Assembly: GCF_020085105.1 (NCBI RefSeq)
Contig: NC_058042.1
Span: 16,501,001-16,565,000 of the forward strand
Length of the DNA stretch: 64,000 nt
Direction: 5' to 3'
Source: Siniperca chuatsi
Taxonomy: Eukaryota > Chordata > Actinopteri > Centrarchiformes > Sinipercidae
The notes under the pieces were generated by a model, which did no database searches, was not told the origin of the DNA, and saw only the letters and a program-made list of their open reading frames with translations. This document shows positions 45,139-55,929 of this stretch, in pieces. Numbering within the stretch: position 1 is the stretch's first letter; each line of letters opens with the position of its first letter. The translations under genes and the position numbers were made by a program.

Positions 45139-46065
45139 GAAGCGTTCTCAGAGCATATCAATACTGTGGACCCCAACATCAAGTTCACGCGAGAGGACGC
45201 CAAAGAGAACCGCTTGGCCTTTCTAGATTGCTCTACACTCAGAGGAGAGGACGGAAAGCTCCAGATAGAAGTGTACAGGAAACCAACACATACGGATCAA
45301 TACTTGCTCTTTGACTCACACCATCCATTACAGCACAAGCTGGGTGTAATCCGGACATTACAACATAGAGCCCAAGAAGTGCCCGCCGGCTCAGAGGGTA
45401 AGAAGAAAGAGGAAAGGCATGTCCAGAATGCACTCTCAGCCTGTGGTTATCCTACTTGGGCTATCAACAAAGTTAAAAGAGCCAAAAAACAGGACAAAAG
45501 TGTAACAGAACCAAGAAGGAATGGTGTCACCATTCCTTATGTATCTGGACTGTCTGAAAAACTACAAAGGATCTTTAGACAGCACGATGTTCCTGTTTTC
45601 TTTAAACCAGGCAACACTTTAAGACAGAAACTTGTTCACCCTAAGGACAAGTTGCCCACACAAAAACAGAGCAATGTCGTCTACTCCATTCAGTGCAGTG
45701 AAGAAAACTGCAAAGAACGGTACATAGGTGAGACCAAACAGCCACTTCACAAAAGACTTTATCAGCATTGACGACACGCTAACTCAGGATTACAGAGCGC
45801 CGTGCATTTGCATCTAAAAGTTACAAACCACACATTTGAAGACAGCGAGGTGAAGATTCTAAGTAGAGAGAGGAGTTGGTTTGAACGGGGTGTCAAGGAA
45901 GCCATTTTTGTGAAAAAAGAGAACCCCTCTTTGAACAGAAATGGTGGTCTAAGATTCAATCTGCCCAATGTCTATCACAGTTTTTTATCACCTTGGTCAC
46001 GCCAATCACATGCTAATCAGGTACTTAACAGTGTTGAGGTAGATGCAGCCAGAAAACAATAGGCC
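45139..46065 (+). pseudogene. PLE ORF, plus copy (5'-truncated, nonsense in the endonuclease)
   Basis: Coding similarity starts at KDLEAFSEHIN, just after the catalytic YVDD position, so most of the RT is absent. The frame continues through the connector to the GIY-YIG region (VYSIQCSEENCKERYIGET), where TGA at 45769-45771 interrupts it. The tga-cga context suggests a CpG C-to-T change. The rest resumes in frame to about 46062 (ERGVKEAIFVKKENPSLN...). It differs from the minus copy at only a few positions (for example VDPN against VNPN, LKVTN against LKATN), so the two were made from very similar templates. Confidence 0.88.
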
Positions 46066-46350
46066 TGATTACTGATTACTGGGCCATCTTGGAAACCATT
46101 AGGTCAGTTTCAGGTGAAACTAGCTATTAACAGATACTCGGGCAGATTCCTTCCTGAGGGCAGGGCTTATGTAACACAGAGTAGCTTAAATTTCTAGTTC
46201 CCGTCCCATTTTTTCACAATTGAGAATGACTTCCGGATGGGAGCCGAAACGTCTTGATTCTGAAAACAGTGTCTAGATGACTACGACTGAAACCTTTTCT
46301 ACGATAGAACACTCCTGGACAAATGAGGGACTACACCAACACTCAAAAAC

Positions 46351-46730
46351 ATTTACTAAGGCCACAATTAATTCATTTGAGCATCTTTTACCCATGAAAT
46401 TGTAACCTGCAGTTATAAAACTAATGCAGTGGGAGTCACTGACCAGAGTTCAAAGGGAATGAAAAAGAGATTAATGACATAAAAAGGAAAGATGCTTCAC
46501 ACAGAGCTTTGGTGGCATCTAATCTAACCTGTTGATAAGAGCTAATCTCTATCTGAACTCTGTGTCTGTACATGCTACACTTTGTCTTCCCTTTTTGTTT
46601 CAAAAACATGTCCCATCACAGTGATGTGCTGACAAGCCTGTTCTTAGACATATCTCCATTCACTTACCAATTAACACAAACCTTATAGCTCAGCTGCATG
46701 AAAACATTGACTACATTTGACCTGACCTCC
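46351..46730. other. Intergenic, no feature recognised
   Basis: Host sequence continuing from the right-hand PLE target-site duplication. No exon or repeat named. Confidence 0.4.
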
Positions 46731-47165
46731 CCACTCTCATGTCTCTCCGTAAAATATGAAGCTACAGCCATCAGACGATTATCTTAGCTTAGCATTTGGG
46801 TTATGTGCTGGGCTCTTTCTTGGCTCTGAGCAGTTACCAGGCAACCAGTAGTGACTCCAGGAAGCTACTGGTCCCAGCCAATAAATAGTCTGGCACATAA
46901 CCCACAGGCAAATTCTCATTTTTATGCTTCAATTTTTTTATGGCTTAGACAAATGAAATATCATGTGTTAAGAAGTGAGCTTTAGGTGCTGGTAGGCAGA
47001 TTTTGTTACCTTTGGACAGAGCCAGGCTAGCTGTTTCCCCATTTCCAGCATTTATGCTAGGTTAAGCTAACTGTCTCCTGGCTTGAGCTTCATATTTACT
47101 GTACATATTTACTGTGTGGTATCAATCTTCTCATCTAACTCTCGTCAATAAAGTGAAGAAGTGTA
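46731..47165. mobile_element. MITE copy, 'cgacattttggggaaat' palindromic family (copy 2, degenerate)
   Basis: Landmarks are aaatatgaagctacagccat, cagttaccaggcaaccagta, gactccaggaagctactgg, aaatagtctggcacataacc, gagccaggctagctgtttcc and ttctcatctaactctcg. Both halves of the palindrome are partly present. Confidence 0.75.
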
Positions 47166-47764
47166 TTTCGTAGTAATTATGTATGGATGACACCACAGCT
47201 CCAAAAATATGTGTTCTTAATTGTTATGAATTGCCTGAAATTACTATATTTGCAATGTTAGAGCAATCTTTTTTTTCCATCTCTCAAAATAAATTAACCT
47301 CTTTTGTCAATGAATTTGTGAAACAGAATATGGATTTTTAAAAGTCTGTATAATCCATAGACAACTGGTCAGGGTCACTATTAGATCATTCCTCTCCATC
47401 TGCTTGACAGATGCCGTTTGCCAGAAATGATTCATTTTACATCTAGGTCAGCACGTTTGTTCAAAGCTCCGCACATCAAACACATGATAACATGAAAATA
47501 ACTTTAAAAAGGAATTCTTCCACCTTAATTGATGTTTCACATCAAATGCAGTATTTCTTTATCTTAAGCTGTGCTACATATTTGTCTGGTTATTCAGACT
47601 CATCTAATGCAGATGGTTCCTTTTTTTCTACAACAGATATCAATGTGTTATGATAAACCCATAATTTCCAGAGATGTCACTCAGCATGGTGAACTGCGTT
47701 CCCCAAGTCAGTGTAGAAGTGTAACTTCCTGTTCAACATTAATGTACCAAATAATACACAGGTA

Positions 47765-48020
47765 GTGAAACAATTAGGGCTGCAACTCATGGTTATTTAC
47801 AGTATGTATTATTTTTTGAATTATTTTTTAGTCTATAAAATGTCAGAAAAGAGTGAAAAATGCCTGGCACAAGTTCTTAGAGTCCAAGATAACATCTTCA
47901 AATTGCTGTTTTTGTCTGACCAACAGTCTGAAACTCAAAGATGTTTAATTTACAATGATATAAAACAGAGAAAAGCAGCAGATACTCACATTTGAGAAGC
48001 TGGAACCAGATAACATTTGT
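47765..48020 (+). mobile_element. hAT-type MITE ('agggctgcaact...tctataaaatgtcagaaaa')
   Basis: The text attagggctgcaactcatgg opens the element. Then come gtctataaaatgtcagaaaa, agtccaagataacatcttca, gtctgaccaacagtctgaaa, tacaatgatataaaacagag and cacatttgagaagctggaac, all landmarks of a widespread fish MITE. A relative lies in ctr9 intron 5. Confidence 0.75.
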
Positions 48021-48167
48021 CAAGTCTTTAATCAATCATAAATGCCAAACTGATGTATTATTATGTATTACATTATTATTCTGTTGATACTGCAACAATA
48101 TGTTAACAGCATTTTACTGTTGTAGCTGAGGTGGAGGCTTAGTTATATACAGTTAGGTAATATAGTC

Positions 48168-48440
48168 CAATGGTTCCCAACCTAGGGTTCGGACCCCATC
48201 CAAAGGGTCACCAGATGAATCTGGGGGGTCATGCGATGATTTATGGGATAGGAAAAAAGAAAAAACAAAGTTCTGCAACACAGATTTATATTCATATTTA
48301 GACTTTTCTCTAATCTTTGCTTTTTTGTGAAATGGCCAAAATTTCGAAAAGTCTGGGACAGTTATTTAAATGAAAGTATCGGATAAGTCTTGAGGAGTTA
48401 GGAGTCACAGTCCAAAAAGGTTGGAAACCACTGGTTTAAT
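48168..48440. mobile_element. hAT-like MITE with inverted ends ('aatggttcccaacct')
   Basis: The left end ccaatggttcccaacctagg pairs with the right end aaaaaggttggaaaccactg. Internal landmarks are gggtcaccagatgaatctgg, gggtcatgcgatgatttatg and acttttctctaatctttgct. Non-coding. Confidence 0.8.
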
Positions 48441-48479
48441 CTTTAACAATGCCTTGTATTTTTTAATAAGATTATAAGG

Positions 48480-48680
48480 TGTTTTTATGTAAAATAATAA
48501 TCTGAAAGGTTACTAGTAACTGTGGCTGTCAAATTTTGTATAGTGAAGTTAAAAAGTACAATATTTCCCTCTGTAATGTAGTGGAGTAGAAGAGTAAAGT
48601 AGCATAAAATGGAAATACTTAAGTACCTTAAATTTGTACTTAAGTACAATACTTCAATAAATGTTATTTTCCACCAGTGA
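48480..48680. repeat. hAT-like MITE fragment, relative of 1463-1605
   Basis: The text gtagtggagtagaagagtaa, aatacttaagtaccttaaat and gtacttaagtacaatacttc, ending ttccaccagtgacag, belongs to the 'acttaagtaaaagta' family in reversed orientation. Confidence 0.65.
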
Positions 48681-49650
48681 CAGTTACACAGAGAGAGAGT
48701 GAACAAGGTAGACAGAGACAGACAGATTGATTGACAGATTGTGTGAGGCAGGTGCAAAGATGCAGTCATGTCTTTAATATTATCTACATTCAGGAGTAGA
48801 ATTTCAGAATAGCACACACTTGAAGATGACGGTAGTCACATGTCGTTAGGATTCATGTGAATCCAAAAACACTGATGACGCGACAACTCTGATGTTTATA
48901 ATCTGTATGAAACCTCAAATCTTTAATACATATGCTGCACAGAGCTCTTTGTGTTTACTTAGACAAACTGAAATCTTTCAGAGAGATCTAAATCCAGTGG
49001 AAGAACAGTACCAGGATTATCTTTAGCTGTGGAAGCCTTCATGATCAATTTGTCTATTTGGGAGGATCGTGTATCAAATGCAGCTCTGTGCGCAGGAGGA
49101 CGAGAATAGAAACTGAGTTTTGCTCCAATGCTCACAAGATGTCTTTCTCAACAGTGCTGCAGGAGCGGAGGGGCAGAGTCTAAATCCAGACTGCAGTGAT
49201 TAGACATTGTTGGAGTGTGTATACGATGTGAGTTCCTGGACTTCAGCCTTTTCTACTCATTTAGTTGAAAGTGACTGTCTGAAATTTCTCAGGTCAGTGG
49301 TGTCAGGGGTGGGTATTGTTAGTAAGCAGTCAGAAGGCAGACTATTGTTGTCACAGCAAAATGGACCATAAATATATGTGTGCGCGAACCTACTGTGTGA
49401 CAAGCACAGATTGAATCACCCTTTGAGGTGTGATTAAATTTTGATCAACCCGTGTGGTTCCAGATGTTCCTTGTTCCTGTGTTACTTGACAAGCAGGTCA
49501 AAATGTTTTTAGAACTTCTACCTTCAGATTAGGTTATCTGGCTTTGCTCTGATTAACTTTTGAAGGATCAGATCTACTTGCAAACTTGCAGTTTATTGAT
49601 TTTAGTTCAGATTATAAAAAGTCTGATAATGTCCATACTATAGACTTACA
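48681..49650. other. Intergenic, no feature recognised
   Basis: No exon, RNA gene or nameable repeat. A short GA/GACA-rich patch lies at 48690-48730. Confidence 0.4.
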
Positions 49651-50764
49651 GGAATAGTGTGACATTTTGGGGAAATGCTCTTATTTGCTTTCTTGCCGAG
49701 AGTTAGATGAGAAGATCGATACCACTCTCATGTCTGTACAGTTAATATGAAGCTACAGCCAGCAGCCAGTTAGCTTAGCTTGGCATAGACTGGAAACAGG
49801 GGGAAACAACTAGCCTGGTTCTGTCTAAAGGTAACTGGCTAGGAGCAGTTGCTAGGCAACCAGCTGAGACGCCAGGAAGTTACTGGTCCCAACCAAGAAA
49901 TAATATGGCACATATTCCCCCGTAAAACCGCATTTTTGAATTCAGTTTTGTACCGATTAAACAAACAAGATATAACGTGTTCATTAGTGATTATTAGAGG
50001 TGCTTGTAGGTGGATTTTACCACCTTTGGACCGAGCCAGGCTAGCCGTTTCCCCGTTTCCAGTCTTTGTGCTAAGCTAAGATAAATGAAGCTCTAGCGAA
50101 AGTTCAGGCAGGAAGACTATACTTCTGCATGCTAGGTTGTAGTTAATTCTCAAACCATCCTGTCATTCACTCCTCTCACGCATACTCACTCATATTCCCT
50201 GCTGTCATTATCCAGGACTGTCAGATTGGGGTATCAGCTGTTCCATCAGCTGGTCTCATCTATTCAACAGCACAGCAACACACCTTCATTGTTAACCTAT
50301 CATCTTACTACAGTTAGTTTAAATATGATTCTCTCTCTGCCTTCAGTACGTTCATGCAACTGTTTTTCACCCCTCCACCTCCTCATCACCACCTGTCTTC
50401 GCAGATCCATCAGCTCATCATTCCATCAACCTCTTCAGCCATCAGTCTCAGCAGAGTCATCAGCCACCACCGCCAGTGTCTGGACTCCATGGGGGGGATT
50501 CATTCTGCCGCTGCTCAGGGCAGATGCCCTCCATTAACAAAACTTAACAGAGTGCCAAAGACTCTGTCAAGATAAACATCTCACATCATCTGTTTCAATA
50601 AACACTATCTTTACTTCATTCACTTGTCTCTTCTGATTGAACTGGCTGCTGGCTGTAGCTTCATATTTACGTTACAGATATGTCAATGGTATTAATCTTC
50701 TCATCTAACTCTGAGCAAGAAAGCGAATAAGCACATTTCCCCAAAATGTCAAACCTTTCCTTTA
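49651..50764. mobile_element. MITE copy, 'cgacattttggggaaat' palindromic family (copy 3), interrupted
   Basis: The left terminus ggaatagtgtgacattttgg and the right terminus ccaaaatgtcaaacctttcc are inverted. The element runs through both palindrome halves to about 50084 (gtgctaagctaag) and resumes at about 50640 (aactggctgctggctgtagc). The interior 50085-50640 is therefore a later insertion (listed separately). Confidence 0.8.
50085..50640 (+). other. Unidentified 550-bp insertion inside MITE copy 3
   Basis: The insert separates two halves of a MITE that are normally contiguous. It is C/T-rich on the plus strand and ends with an AATAAA near 50597 followed by acactatctttacttcattc. Two overlapping open frames (103 and 73 codons) are rich in Ser, Pro, Thr and His but show no motif. 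It looks like the 3' end of a transcribed or retroposed unit, but I cannot name it, and no clear target-site duplication is visible. Confidence 0.4.
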
Positions 50765-53700
50765 AAAACCCCTGAAAACTTGTTTTTAAATCTTAAATTT
50801 TTTTTCCATAACATACAATCAAAGTTTAAATGCAGAAAAACATCCTTTAAATATCATTTATTAAGAGTTTATCAGTCAAAAACTCAGCTAATCTACTTCA
50901 GCAGGACTGTGTGGGTGTGGTTTGATCAGATTAGATTTACAGTGGCTTGTCAAGCAACCCCACAACTATCATCATGTTTTGATTCAAATGTTGATAAGTC
51001 CTGATTGGTGCACAGAAGTACGTGACATAATCAGAGACCTGCCCACAAATACACAAATCTCTTCTGTAAAATAACCGAAACCGTGTTTATGTAGTATCTA
51101 TCACCCATAGGAGGCTTATTTAAAAACTTTCAGGGCCTTTAAACAAAGTCAATATGGGAGTGATCATGTATTGGTGTATACACGATACAAGATAGATTTA
51201 TTGATCATTTTACAACACAGGGTTGTATAATGAGATTTTGTTTTGTAGTTCCCCTTAAGCTACTCAACATAAATAAATGAATGAAAAATGAAGTCCAGGT
51301 GGCTGTATTTAGCAACAATTATAAATGAATATGGCATACAGTATAATTTTATCTATTTCCAACATCCAAAACTTGGGCTTGAATTAAGAGAAATGACTTC
51401 TAGAAAAAGTGTAAAGGGGAACATCCAGTCATGAATTACAGTCTCACACCGTCACTTACACAGCAGGTTTGAGGGACACAAGTTGTTGCAACACCAGCAG
51501 AGGTTTTTATTCAGGATAATGCATTCAGTAGGCTTGACTTTTATTTAAACTAAGTAAATCAAGATTACCATCAGTGATTGATTCAGTAGCAGCTGATGCC
51601 TGTGTCAAAAGAGGAATAAAACTTACAAAGACTTTCCACAGAGGCAGACAGATTTAACTTCTGTAAGAAGTTACTAAAAGCTAAAAGCAAATAGACTGCA
51701 GATAATACAGTCAATACCCATTTTCACTGTTTAATCTGATTTATAGGCTTCCTCCCGGAGCCTCATCCATCACTATCAAAAGCCAGTTAAATTGTAATAA
51801 ATAAAATGTCACATTATGTACATCCTCTCACTTATTAACACTTATGGAATATAGTAGTTCAAGTATAGTAAGATCCGAGCTGCTGAGGCAATGAGCCTTT
51901 TTAAAATCTGTGTTAATGATTCAGTTGACAGAAACCTGAAATATATAATATTCAGGCTAATTGTTTTAACAGCTGAAAACAAAGTGATTATTATGACCTG
52001 CAGTATTAAACTGGGAAAAGGAAAAATAGCATTCCTGACAGATTCATGCAAGTAAAGCTGCACTAATCAATATTTTTATATTAACAATCAATAAAAAGAT
52101 TATGTGTACGTGAAATGTGTTGCTTGTAGTGCTGAACCCACAGAGGTCCTAATTCTGCAGTTTCCCTGCAGTTTTGGTTTTCCAGCCTGGACCTTTTGTT
52201 TTGGTTCACCCTCAACGCTCTCATCAGCATCATCTCCAGCCGCAGCTGTTTTCAGCAAAAAAGTTCTAAAAACCCACTGTACACGATCTGCCCAGCACTA
52301 CGGCTGACAGACAAAATTATCAACTAGCTTGTTAACATAGTGGAGCAGTTAATGGCTAAAGAGCCACAAGAGAGATATTTCTCTCAGGAGTTGGTGGAGA
52401 CCAAAAACAGAGCTAAAAGTAGAGTGAATAATAACATTCGCCAGGTGGCCAGAAACATGACTCCAAGTAATGCTAATGTTGATCCATAACTGCTGGATGC
52501 TGTATTTGCTAATATCAAAATGATCTACATATCAACTTTATAAAATGATATGTCAGTGTTGTGTTTACAAATAAGTAGTAACTTATTTATTTATAATTCA
52601 TCGTATTAATTAACCACCTTTAAGTAGGCTGTATGTGCACAGAATAAAACTGCATGATTTCATTTTTAGTCTGTATGAATCCATAAATTATTGGAATTTC
52701 TACTTGTTTTGGGAGTTCTATTTGAATACAGTATTTAAAATACATGGAAGAGGAGTACATTTCTTATTCACTGATTGTATCTGAAAGTGTCTAAGGCTAT
52801 AAATTGTGACAATTTCTGGGAATGTTTTTACACTATATTATCAATACCAGTAACCTGTTTACTTGCATAACAGTGAAAATCTCCTGTACTGAAACATGTC
52901 TGCCTGGCTGGTCAGAGATGATTTGCCCCCCCCCCCAGCCTTTTCATTATGACTTCAGGCCTCCACTTAATTTTTACCCCATGTGGAGAGCTTAATTTCC
53001 ACTGTAGGAAATCCTTTATTTATCATTATGCTCTTTTACTTTGCATACAGCACAGACAGATATGCACAAAAACAAATAGATTTGTCAGCCAGTTCATCTG
53101 CATAGGTCGCAGCAATCAAGCGTAACATAAAAAGGGCAAAGATTAAAGTTACATCTGTATATGCTCACCTATGGTCTGATGCCTGGAGATGTCTGAGAAT
53201 ATGCAGTTTAGGACTTGTAGCCATGGCAACGCAGTTACAACTCAGATTCACTCTCACAGAAAACAATTAACAGTGACATTTATCCACATGTGAGGCATTT
53301 TGGCTGCGTGGTGAACACAAATTACACACCCACATGCATTGTTCTGGTAAATCTGTTTTTTCTACTTAAACATCCCTGCTAACACTGTTGGCTTGCTGTA
53401 GATTGTAATGAAGAGTCATTTCATGTTTGGCAGGGTTTATGCTTATTTTCAACTTAGAAGTAACTGCTTAGACTATTCCCACTTTCTATTTCTGTGTGTT
53501 GTCCCATGCGCCCTGAGGTACTGACAGCTTCTCCTCAGCTACCTGTGGCTCACCTGCAGGAGGGAGAACAGAGAAAACCTCCTCTCTGGATCCTAAGGGG
53601 CGTTCAGATATTCTCACTTCTGACAAGCTGCTTCCTTTTGCCATATGATATTCAAAACTCAGCTGATTCCCCTGATCACACCATGAGTTCTGCCACGAAT

Positions 53701-53875
53701 ATATTCCTCAATGTTTTATGTCTCCACGTTGGGGGCAGAAAATAATGACATGAGACATGATAGGTTGCCTCTCAGAGCCTTCTCAACAAGAGGCAAAGAG
53801 ATGAATTATGGAGATAGTAGAGATACAGAAATACAGGGAGAGAGAGGAGTGGGGGGGATTTAGAATATATTTTAA
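50765..53875. other. Intergenic with an interspersed repeat at about 52100-52500
   Basis: About 52300-52495 reads gcccagcactacggctgaca, ggagcagttaatggctaaag, caggagttggtggagaccaa and agaaacatgactccaagtaa. I recall this as a common uncharacterised teleost repeat. Around 51195 lies a ttattgatcattttacaaca repeat. A poly-C tract is at 52927. No coding exon is supported. Confidence 0.4.
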
Positions 53876-55926
53876 GGAATAGTTCGACATTTTGGGAAAT
53901 ACACTTTTGTCGAGAAATTGCTTTTTTGTCGAGAGTTACATTAGAAAATCTGCAGTATATCACTCTATAGTCTATACTCTAAATATGACGCTAGCACCAG
54001 GAACCAGTTGGGTTAGCTTAGCACAAAGACTGGAAATGGGGGAAACAGCTAGCTTGGCTCTTCCCAACAGTAACAAAATCAGCCTACCAGCACCTCAAAG
54101 CTCACTAAGTAACATGTTATATCTTGTTTGTTTAATCCGTACAAAAACGTTTTTGCCTTTTTATGGATGGCAAGAGCGAGTTCTGCTCCAGGACCAAACA
54201 GCACCTCATACAAGATCCTGCGAGTAATCTAAAGAAGCGGCGAGATTCCGGACCAGTGGAGAGTTGCCGAAGATGTCTGGATTCCAAAGGAGGAGAACTC
54301 CAAGCGGATTGATCAATCTCCCTGCTGAATGTGGAAGCCAAGCTCTTCTTCAGTGTCGTTTCCAACCGTCTTTGTAGCTTCTTCAACTTCACTGATACAT
54401 CGTCCCGAAGGGTGGCATCACAGGCATCTCAGGATGTTTGGAACACACAGGAGTGGTCACGCAGCTCATCAGAGAGGCCAGGGAGAACAGGGGTAACCTA
54501 TCAGTGCTGTGGCTGGCTCCACACCACACAAGGTTGAGCAGCTCACACTGGACAGACATCATGTCCCCACCAAAGTCAGAGACCTCATAGCTGACTACTA
54601 TATCAACTTCAGGCTGAGAGTATCCTTCGGAGTAGTCACATCAGACTGGCACAAGATTGAGGTCAGGATAATCGCAGGGTGCACCGTCTCAGTGATACTG
54701 TTCTCCTTGGTGATGAACATGCTCACAAAATCAGCTGAGCCAGAATGCAGAGGGCCCAAGACACAATCTGCCCAACGCCAACCACCCCATCAGGGTGTTC
54801 ATGGATGACCTGACAGTCACAACAGAGTTAGCATCAAGCTGCATTTGGATCCTGCAAGGGCTTGAGAAGCTGACAGAGAGGAAGGCCAGCAGTCACCACA
54901 GAAGATGGCTGGGGCTACCAAGTAGCCTCAACAGCACTCAAAGCAACAAGCTTTGAACCTTGAACAAGATTCAAGGTGACGAGGGCCAGGCAAGTGACTC
55001 AAGGCAGAGCTGGACTTGAATCTTTTCCAACCCCCACACATTGACATCATCAAAGGGAAGGAGAAACAACACCTAGTCATGGAGGAGGTGAGAGCAGTGG
55101 TGGAGGAAAGGACCTGCAGATCGGTGTCGATGAGCAAAACAGGGAGCATGGACCAGACGCCATGCAGCGGAGAGTGACCTGGGCTGAGCTGTGGAAGGCT
55201 GAGCCCAACTGGATCAAGTTCCTTGTCCAAGTGGTCTATGATGTGCTTCCCAGCCCGTCAAACCTCCACACATGGGGCAAGGCAGAGATGCCAGCCTGTC
55301 CACTTTACTCAAAGCCTGGAACCCTTGAGCACATCCTAAGATGCTGCACCAAGACACTGGGAGAGGGGTGGTTCAGATGGAGCATGACCAGGTCTTGAAG
55401 ACCATTGCAGAATCCATCAGCGCTGGAATTGAGTGGGCCAAGAAGACTCACCCCGCAAAACAAGCCATCGCCTTCGTCAGAGCTGGGGAGCAGCCAGGAG
55501 TGGCCATACTGGCCTCAGCAAGGGACTGGCAGCTGATAGTGGACCTTGAGAGGCAACTCAAGTTACTGCAGCACATTGCAGCCAGCACCTTAAGACCTGA
55601 TGTGGTTCTGGTGTCTGAATCCACAAAGCAAGTAGTGCTCCTGGAGTTGACAGTACCGTGAGGATCGCACGGAAGACGCATTTGAAAGGAAGCTCACCAA
55701 GCCTGAATGTCTGGTCAGAGAATGTTGGCAAGGTGGCTGGAGAGCAAGATGCTTGCCAATAGAGGTTGGGTGCAGGGGCTTTGCAGCCTGATCTCTATTT
55801 AGAGACCTTAGCTTGCTGGGCATTGAGGGAAAGAGGAGGAGAAGAGCCATCTGCAGTACCCATCTAAATCTTGGCAAAAAGAAAGCAGATAAGCGTATTT
55901 CCCAAAATGTCGAACTATTGCCTAAA
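53876..55926. mobile_element. MITE copy 4, split by a LINE insertion
   Basis: The left terminus (aaggaatagttcgacatttt, gggaaatac) and the right terminus (cgtatttcccaaaatgtcga, actattgcc) are inverted repeats of each other. The left half runs to about 54150 (ttgtttaatccgtacaaaaa). Then an RLE-type LINE intervenes, and only the last 50 bp of the MITE remain on the right. Confidence 0.8.
54155..55870 (+). pseudogene. RLE-type non-LTR retrotransposon fragment (RT C-terminal part, zinc knuckle, restriction-like endonuclease)
   Basis: Broken plus-strand frames give RT palm motifs. They include IIAGCTVSVILFSLVMNMLT at about 54670 and VFMDDLTVTTE near 54800, where FMDD replaces the usual YxDD. A C-x2-C...H...C block follows (CPLYSKPGTLEHILRCC, about 55300). 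Then comes DWQLIVDLERQLK and the RPDVVLVSESTKQVVLLEL block near 55600, which fits the PD-(D/E)xK catalytic core of the restriction-like endonuclease used by R2/R4/NeSL-type LINEs. A basic end near 55830 (GIEGKRRRRAICST) matches their C-terminus. Several frameshifts make it a pseudogene. It lies nested in a MITE, so it is younger than that MITE copy. Confidence 0.78.
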
Positions 55927-55929
55927 AAG

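Larger units (their letters stand above)
43133..46336. mobile_element. Penelope-like element: head-to-head pair of truncated copies inside a 14-bp target-site duplication
   Basis: The direct repeat caacactcaaaaac (43119-43132 and 46337-46350) flanks a 3.2-kb insertion. A minus-oriented copy runs from about 45131 down to 43133 and a plus-oriented copy from about 45132 to 46336, so the element's 3' ends face outward at both sides. The shared part forms inverted arms of roughly 1.1 kb (about 43133-44232 against 45132-46298). The right end extends about 38 bp further (ctacgatagaac to gggactacac) than the left. PLEs are known for inverted or direct terminal repeats, 5' truncation, variable target-site duplications and a short terminal tail; this structure fits. 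Confidence 0.9.
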
